From Parahoeflea halophila (lineage in GTDB: Bacteria > Pseudomonadota > Alphaproteobacteria > Rhizobiales > Rhizobiaceae), in contig NZ_OCPC01000002.1 in the NCBI RefSeq assembly GCF_900220985.1, positions 248,001 through 312,000 on the forward strand: DNA of 64,000 nucleotides, written 5' to 3'. The translations under genes and the position numbers were made by a program. The notes beneath the pieces were generated by a model. It was given only the letters and a program-made list of their open reading frames with translations. It was not told the DNA's origin and searched no databases. Positions 60,062-64,000 of the stretch are shown here, piece by piece (the stretch's first letter is position 1; every line of letters starts with the position of its first letter).

Positions 60062-60090
60062 TTGCAATTGAAAGCAGGTTGCGCCATATA
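60062..60090 (+). promoter_or_regulatory. Sigma-70 type promoter for tRNA-Gly
   Basis: TTGCAA (60062-60067), a 17-bp spacer and CATATA (60085-60090) fit the -35/-10 pattern. It is about 60 bp upstream of the tRNA. Confidence 0.55.
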
Positions 60091-60152
60091 GCGCCGGTCC
60101 GGGCCGAACAGCCTGGACAGCCGGTCCGGTTTCCCCACGGATCAGGTCATGA

Positions 60153-60227
60153 GCGGGCGTAGCTCAGGGGTAGAGCACAACCTTGCCAAGGTTGGGGTCG
60201 GGCGTTCGAATCGCCTCGCCCGCTCCA
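60153..60227 (+). tRNA. tRNA-Gly (anticodon GCC)
   Basis: A full cloverleaf: acceptor GCGGGCG pairs with CGCCCGC, the D-arm is AGCTCAGGGGTAGAGC, the anticodon arm has loop TTGCCAA (anticodon GCC), and the T-arm has GGGCGTTCGAATCGCCT. The discriminator T and CCA are encoded at 60224-60227. GGY/GGC-decoding. Confidence 0.97.
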
Positions 60228-60247
60228 TTTTTCCAAAGACGCGCAAG

Positions 60248-60271
60248 ACCTCGGTTTTTCCGGGGTTTTTT
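60248..60271 (+). terminator. Intrinsic terminator after tRNA-Gly
   Basis: ACCTCGG (60248-60254) pairs with CCGGGGT (60260-60266) across a five-T loop and runs into six Ts. Confidence 0.8.
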
Positions 60272-60974
60272 GTTGTCTGGAATCTGCAATTCGTCAGCAA
60301 CAGCCGGAAACGAAGACCGTCCGGGCAGCCCGTGTCTGTATGCCGGGCGAATCGGGTGGTCCCGCCTGTCAGCAGGTTGCCATCAGATGAAATGCAGGCT
60401 GATCGGTTTTCCGGCGATCGTCTCGACATCGATCCGGACGAGATTCTCGTCGTTGACCTCCACCGCGTTGCCGCTGGCACTGCTCGTGCCGATGACGATG
60501 CGGTTGGGTACCCATCCTGCGCCTGCGCATGTGCTCAAAGCGCGAACGGGCTGACGGCACGGACCAGAAAACGGGCGGATTTCGATATGGTGGCTCCGGA
60601 CATCATTCAGATGATGTGGCTTGCCTGAATGGCGTCTGGCTTCCGTTGAAGCCCCAATTTTAGATCTGACAACAGACTCAAGTTTAAGTCTGGAGTTTCT
60701 TGACCATGGCTGCTGTTAGGGCGCCGGGCGGTCCGCAGTTTGCACCAAAGGTCGCCTTTTCTCGGGCTTTGTTGCCGTCAACGTGCTTCTTGCCCTGGGC
60801 GTTATCACCGCCCTGCCGATCCAGATAATCAGGGGTTGTCCGAACGCTACATTCCGCGACGATGACCACTGCCCCCTCAATTCCTGCCCTCGAAAAGCCG
60901 GATCGCTTCCCTTATATGCACAGGACGGACTGACCGGTCCGGTACAGACGAACCGGAGGGCAAAGGACTTTTTG
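60272..60974. other. 703-bp gene-poor region beside tRNA-Gly
   Basis: No recognised gene is found. A short minus-strand ORF at 60383-60538 looks coding by codon use. Plus-strand frames across 60690-60970 lack conserved features. The zincin start at 60975 follows. Confidence 0.5.
60383..60538 (-). CDS. Possible small protein or gene remnant (unrecognised)
   Basis: A frame beginning at a TTG (60538) and ending at a TGA encodes 51 residues. The C-terminal part (NAVEVNDENLVRIDVETIAG, then KPISLHF) has strongly coding-like codon use rich in ATC, GTC and GAC, unlike the surroundings. The frame stays open upstream to about 60710 without a good ATG. I recognise no family. It may be a small gene or the tail of a decayed one. 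Confidence 0.3.
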   Translation of the reverse strand: MSTCAGAGWVPNRIVIGTSSASGNAVEVNDENLVRIDVETIAGKPISLHFI

Positions 60975-61397
60975 ATGGCACGTATCGATCAGACAGGGGA
61001 TTGGAGAGACCGGCATGCGCCGTCTCTCGCCGAGTTCGAATCACTCGCCATTGACGCCTATGCCCAGCTGCCTGACAGTTTCCGCAGCCATACCGGCAAT
61101 GTGGCGATCATCGTCGCAGATTTTCCTGACGACGAGATTTTCGAGGACATGGGCCTGGAGACCCCCTTCGATCTGCTCGGCCTGTTTGAAGGCCGCGGCC
61201 TGACCCAGCGTTTCGCAATCGAGACCGGTGAACTGGCCAACAAGGTCATCCTTTACCGGCGGCCGATCCTCGACTACTGGGCCGAAAACGACGAGACCCT
61301 GGGCGACATCATAAGTCATGTCCTGATCCACGAGATAGGTCACCATTTCGGTCTTTCCGATGAGGACATGGAGCGCATAGAGGCGGGCGTGGAATAG
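60975..61397 (+). CDS. Zincin-like metallopeptidase family protein
   Basis: The ATG at 60975 has AAAGGA upstream and gives 140 residues. The zinc motif is HEIGHHFGLSDEDM near the C-terminus, HExxH followed by a downstream acidic ligand. This is the DUF1025/Zincin_1 group of single-domain proteins. Whether it cleaves peptides is not established. Confidence 0.88.
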   Translation: MARIDQTGDWRDRHAPSLAEFESLAIDAYAQLPDSFRSHTGNVAIIVADFPDDEIFEDMGLETPFDLLGLFEGRGLTQRFAIETGELANKVILYRRPILDYWAENDETLGDIISHVLIHEIGHHFGLSDEDMERIEAGVE

Positions 61398-61409
61398 GGT
61401 TTCGCCCGC

Positions 61410-62591
61410 TTAGCCGTCAGTCGAATCCTGCTCTCCGCAGATGTCGCGGGAAATCGCCGCGAACATCGCCACACCCGGTCCGATCAACTCGTCGGGAAAA
61501 TCGAAATCCGGATTGTGCAGCCGCGGATGGTCTTCTCCCGATCCTAATACGAAGAGGCCGGTCTTGGCGACGCTGCCGAAACGGCCAAAGTCCTCGGACC
61601 AGCGGAATGGGTCCCCGACCTCGGCGCGGCTTGCCCCCAGTCTTGTTGCCGCGGCCTCGATTTTCTCCACCGCTTCTGCGTCATTGTGCCCGGCGGCAAA
61701 ATTCTCGTAGCGATCGAACCGCACGCCCAGCCCGCCGGCCTCGGCAAGCCGCCGGGCAAGCGCTTCAGCCTCGCCCATCAATTCGCCCTGCAACCGGTCA
61801 TCGATCGCCCGCACCGTCACCCAGATGTCGGCCTCGCCCGGCGAAATCCCGAAGGCTGCCTCGCCCAGCCGCGCATGCGACAGGGTGACCAGCGAGTGGC
61901 CACGAGCATGGCCCAGTGTTTCAGGTAGTTCGGGAAGTGCCTCCATCAGCCTGCCCATGATGGCCGCGGGGCTCAGCCCGGCTTCCGGTTGCGCCGCGTG
62001 CGATGTGCGGCCGGTCAGCCTGATCGCCAGCCCCTCGGACGCGAATGTGAATGGCCCGGTCCGAACCCCCACCGCCCCGAGCGGCAGTCCCGGCAGATTG
62101 TGCAGCGCAAAGGCATAATCCGGCCGGATCCGGTCGAACCGCACGTCGTTGATCACGTCCGCAGCTCCAGCACCTGTCTCCTCTGCCGGCTGGAACAGGC
62201 ACACCACCCGGCCGCGAACGGGTTTGTTTTTTGACAGGTGCCGGGCAAGCCCCACCAGGATCGCCATGTGCCCGTCATGCCCGCACAGATGCCCCTTGCC
62301 ATCGATCTCGGAGCGCCAGCCGATTGTGGAGATTTCAGTGATCGGCAATGCATCGAGCTCGCAACGGAACAGCACCGTGGGACCCTCGATACCACTGTCA
62401 AAAACAGCTGCCACCCCGTGCGTGCCAAGCTCGCTGAGGATCTCTTCAGGTTGGCAGCGTTTGAGTTCGGCAACGATCCGGGCAGCAGTTTCCCGCTCCT
62501 GACTGGAAAGCTCCGGCCTGCGATGAAGCTCCTGCCGCAAGGCGACCAGCTCCGCCGAAGCGGGTTGGCTGAGAAACCCGGTCAAGATCAC
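61410..62591 (-). CDS. M20-family amidohydrolase
   Basis: I place the start at the GTG at 62591, which overlaps the upstream stop (GTGA) and gives 393 residues. The metal ligands are in HLCGHDGHMAILVG and FQPAEETGAG, with HNLPGLPLG and a C-terminal metal His. The fold and AHxxPE-like helix fit the hippurate/IAA-amino acid hydrolase group. Substrate unknown. It is coupled to DUF1737 and a CitE-like lyase. Confidence 0.9.
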   Translation of the reverse strand: MILTGFLSQPASAELVALRQELHRRPELSSQERETAARIVAELKRCQPEEILSELGTHGVAAVFDSGIEGPTVLFRCELDALPITEISTIGWRSEIDGKGHLCGHDGHMAILVGLARHLSKNKPVRGRVVCLFQPAEETGAGAADVINDVRFDRIRPDYAFALHNLPGLPLGAVGVRTGPFTFASEGLAIRLTGRTSHAAQPEAGLSPAAIMGRLMEALPELPETLGHARGHSLVTLSHARLGEAAFGISPGEADIWVTVRAIDDRLQGELMGEAEALARRLAEAGGLGVRFDRYENFAAGHNDAEAVEKIEAAATRLGASRAEVGDPFRWSEDFGRFGSVAKTGLFVLGSGEDHPRLHNPDFDFPDELIGPGVAMFAAISRDICGEQDSTDG

Positions 62592-62797
62592 TGCTCTCCA
62601 AGCTTCATGCCGGGCTCGTACTCCTTGCCCTCGACATCCTTGGTCACGGCCTGACCGCACTCCATCATGCCCGTTGTCGCATTGAACGCCAGGCTGGGCG
62701 AGCCATGCAGCTGCCACCCCTTGGACAGCGCAAGACTGACCTTGTGGCAAAAATCGGCACCCTGGTCGGGTCCGGTCAGAAAGCGGTACAGTTTCAT
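62588..62797 (-). CDS. DUF1737 protein
   Basis: A 69-residue DUF1737 protein. MKLYRFLTGPDQGADFCHKV and LSKGWQLHGSPSLAFN are the conserved blocks. No function is known. It overlaps both neighbours by 4 bp, so three genes form one coupled operon. Confidence 0.88.
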   Translation of the reverse strand: MKLYRFLTGPDQGADFCHKVSLALSKGWQLHGSPSLAFNATTGMMECGQAVTKDVEGKEYEPGMKLGEQ

Positions 62798-63720
62798 GTC
62801 GTTTGTCCTTCGCCTTGGCGCGCGGCTATCCGGGCAGCCTTTTCAATCAGCCGTTCGGCCATTTCCAGATGTAGCCTTTCGACCATTTTTCCGTCGAGAC
62901 TGATGACGCCGCGGCCCTGATTCTCCGGCAAGGCAAACGCCTCTGCAATTACCCTGGCTTGCGCAAGCTGGTCCTCCGCAATGCCGAAAGTCTGGTTCGC
63001 CGGCGCGATCTGGGCCGGGTGGATCAGCGTCTTGCCGTCGAACCCCATCGCCTGGCCGTCAGCGCATTCGCGCATCAGGCCGGTCTCATCCCTGAAATCA
63101 TTGTAGACCCCGTCAAGCACATCGAGACCATAGGCCCGTGCCACCAACACGATCTGCATCAGCCATGATGACAGCCACGGCCGTCCCGGCAGTGGCGCCA
63201 CACCCGTTTCCTTGAGCAGGTCGTTGGTGCCAGTAACGAAACAATCGAGCCGTGCGCCGTCGGTTTGCGCCATGCGCGCGATCAGGCCTGCATTCATCAC
63301 CCCGCGCGGTGTCTCGATCATGGCCCAGAGCCTGAGAGCCGCCGGCGCATCGGTCTGAGCAAGCGCGTCTTCCACGGCGAGGATGTCTTCCGGTGCATCG
63401 ACCTTCGGAACCAGGATCGCATCCGGCCTGCAGGCGCGCGCCGCCAGAAGATCCTCCCCGCCCCAGGGTGAAGCCAGTGGATTGATGCGGATCACCTTCT
63501 CCATCCCTGCGGGCAGGGCAGCCGCCCGGCCATCGCTGAAAAAGCCTCTAAGAGTCTCACGTGCCGCGTCCTTGGCGCCCGGTGCAATCGAGTCCTCGAG
63601 ATCGAAGACGACGCTATCGCACGACAGGCCCGGAAGCTTGTCGAGCGCACGGCCATTGTTGGCCGGCAGATAGAGAACGGAGCGGCGCGGCCGGACTGGC
63701 CTGGATGAGGTTGTGGTCAT
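62794..63720 (-). CDS. HpcH/HpaI aldolase-citrate lyase (CitE-like)
   Basis: The ATG at 63720 gives 308 residues. RSVLYLPANNGRALDKL and VVFDLEDSIAPGAKDAAR are the CitE N-terminal blocks with the metal-binding DLED. The WAMIETPRGV segment carries the Mg-binding Glu. The family cleaves acyl-CoA such as malyl-CoA or methylmalyl-CoA; the exact acyl group is unclear. It heads the operon with DUF1737 and the M20 hydrolase. Confidence 0.9.
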   Translation of the reverse strand: MTTTSSRPVRPRRSVLYLPANNGRALDKLPGLSCDSVVFDLEDSIAPGAKDAARETLRGFFSDGRAAALPAGMEKVIRINPLASPWGGEDLLAARACRPDAILVPKVDAPEDILAVEDALAQTDAPAALRLWAMIETPRGVMNAGLIARMAQTDGARLDCFVTGTNDLLKETGVAPLPGRPWLSSWLMQIVLVARAYGLDVLDGVYNDFRDETGLMRECADGQAMGFDGKTLIHPAQIAPANQTFGIAEDQLAQARVIAEAFALPENQGRGVISLDGKMVERLHLEMAERLIEKAARIAARQGEGQTT

Positions 63721-63867
63721 GGCGCTTTTATTGCCCTTGCCGGCCCACCCTTGCAAGGGGTCGCTGACAGAAGGGCCTCCAACAGCCATTCCAGGTGCTG
63801 CCATCGCCCTATTGAACCGGGGTCATCCGATCACCACATAGAGTGCATGAAACAAGGGAACGCCGTC

Positions 63868-64000
63868 ATGAGAACTCTTTTCGCAGTCGCCACCGGTCTG
63901 GGTCTGGTGTTTGCAGCTTTCGCCGGACTGGCACTGGCGCTCGTTCTTGGCACCGTCGCCGCTGGCGCCATCGCATTCGCGCGCCTGACCGGCCGTTCCC
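63868..64000 (+). CDS. Small membrane protein (5' end only)
   Basis: An ATG at 63868 with AAGGGAA upstream opens a frame running out of the window. It starts with one or two hydrophobic helices (LFAVATGLGLVFAAFAGLAL). An upstream ATG at 63847 is possible. The rest is unseen, so no family is assigned. Divergent from the CitE-like gene. Confidence 0.55.
   Translation, partial: MRTLFAVATGLGLVFAAFAGLALALVLGTVAAGAIAFARLTGRS

Noticed and set aside
60149-60628. 159-codon plus-strand frame
   Set aside because: It runs through tRNA-Gly and its terminator, so it cannot be a real gene.
60684-60869. 61-codon minus-strand frame considered as a transposase remnant
   Set aside because: No DDE or HTH signature can be recognised, so no mobile element is claimed.

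Overview
The window is a stretch of core alphaproteobacterial chromosome, most like a member of the Rhizobiales and within it a Rhizobiaceae- or Hoeflea-like organism. The evidence is high GC with strong GC3, a ccmABCDG block divergent from acnA, an acnA-DUF1223-DUF2794 order, an IalB-family protein, a hemC-hemD-Mic60-hemY block, a Trm112-LON-CnoX-ProX block, TTAA-N7-TTAA (CtrA-type) sites, and an imperfect inverted intergenic repeat of the kind scattered through rhizobial genomes. The genus is inferred from gene order and protein flavour only. There is no CRISPR array, intact insertion sequence, prophage or integrated element, so this is mostly housekeeping DNA with a few accessory genes.

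Layout. 1-6.2 kb: the tail of septation protein YciB, an orphan GAF histidine kinase, an ArsR/AHSA1 pair with its likely operator, a NUDIX hydrolase and the cytochrome c maturation genes ccmG-D-C-B-A (minus strand). 6.4-12.4 kb: aconitase, DUF1223 and DUF2794 proteins, a GNAT acetyltransferase and a Bax inhibitor-1 protein. 12.5-21.5 kb: a YbbA/YbbP-type ABC exporter divergent from a TesA-like esterase, ThpR, a low-molecular-weight tyrosine phosphatase, PhhB, a DUF1232 protein, an ECF sigma factor without a neighbouring anti-sigma, IalB, a TetR regulator and a WYL regulator facing a small ORF across a palindromic operator. 21.9-33.7 kb: rlmN, a LysE exporter, argG, an M3 peptidase, a VOC protein, PhoD behind a PHO-box-like site, typA with an attached chloramphenicol-acetyltransferase-like gene, and a GNAT protein behind a CtrA-type site.

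33.9-42.3 kb: ppa, YggT, an MFS exporter, and the minus-strand tetrapyrrole/envelope operon hemC-hemD-Mic60-like-hemY-terB. 42.4-52 kb: tsaD-YciI-EVE-methyltransferase, DUF1761, an L,D-transpeptidase-like protein, an OmpR-type response regulator with a cyclic-nucleotide-binding protein, xthA, lolA, and ftsK behind a perfect CtrA-type palindrome. 52.3-64 kb: glnK-amtB behind a sigma-54 promoter, tesB, a UbiH-type monooxygenase, a TetR regulator, the ProX-CnoX-LON-Trm112 operon, tRNA-Gly(GCC), a zincin, a translationally coupled CitE-like lyase/DUF1737/M20 amidohydrolase operon, and the start of a small membrane protein.

No wholly new system stands out. The most useful observations are regulatory: CtrA-type sites at ftsK and at a GNAT gene, a sigma-54 promoter for glnK-amtB, a PHO box for phoD, and palindromic operators beside the ArsR and WYL regulators. 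Smaller leads are a cryptic small minus-strand ORF next to tRNA-Gly, a tRNA-like remnant near 10.25 kb, and a small ORF under the WYL operator.
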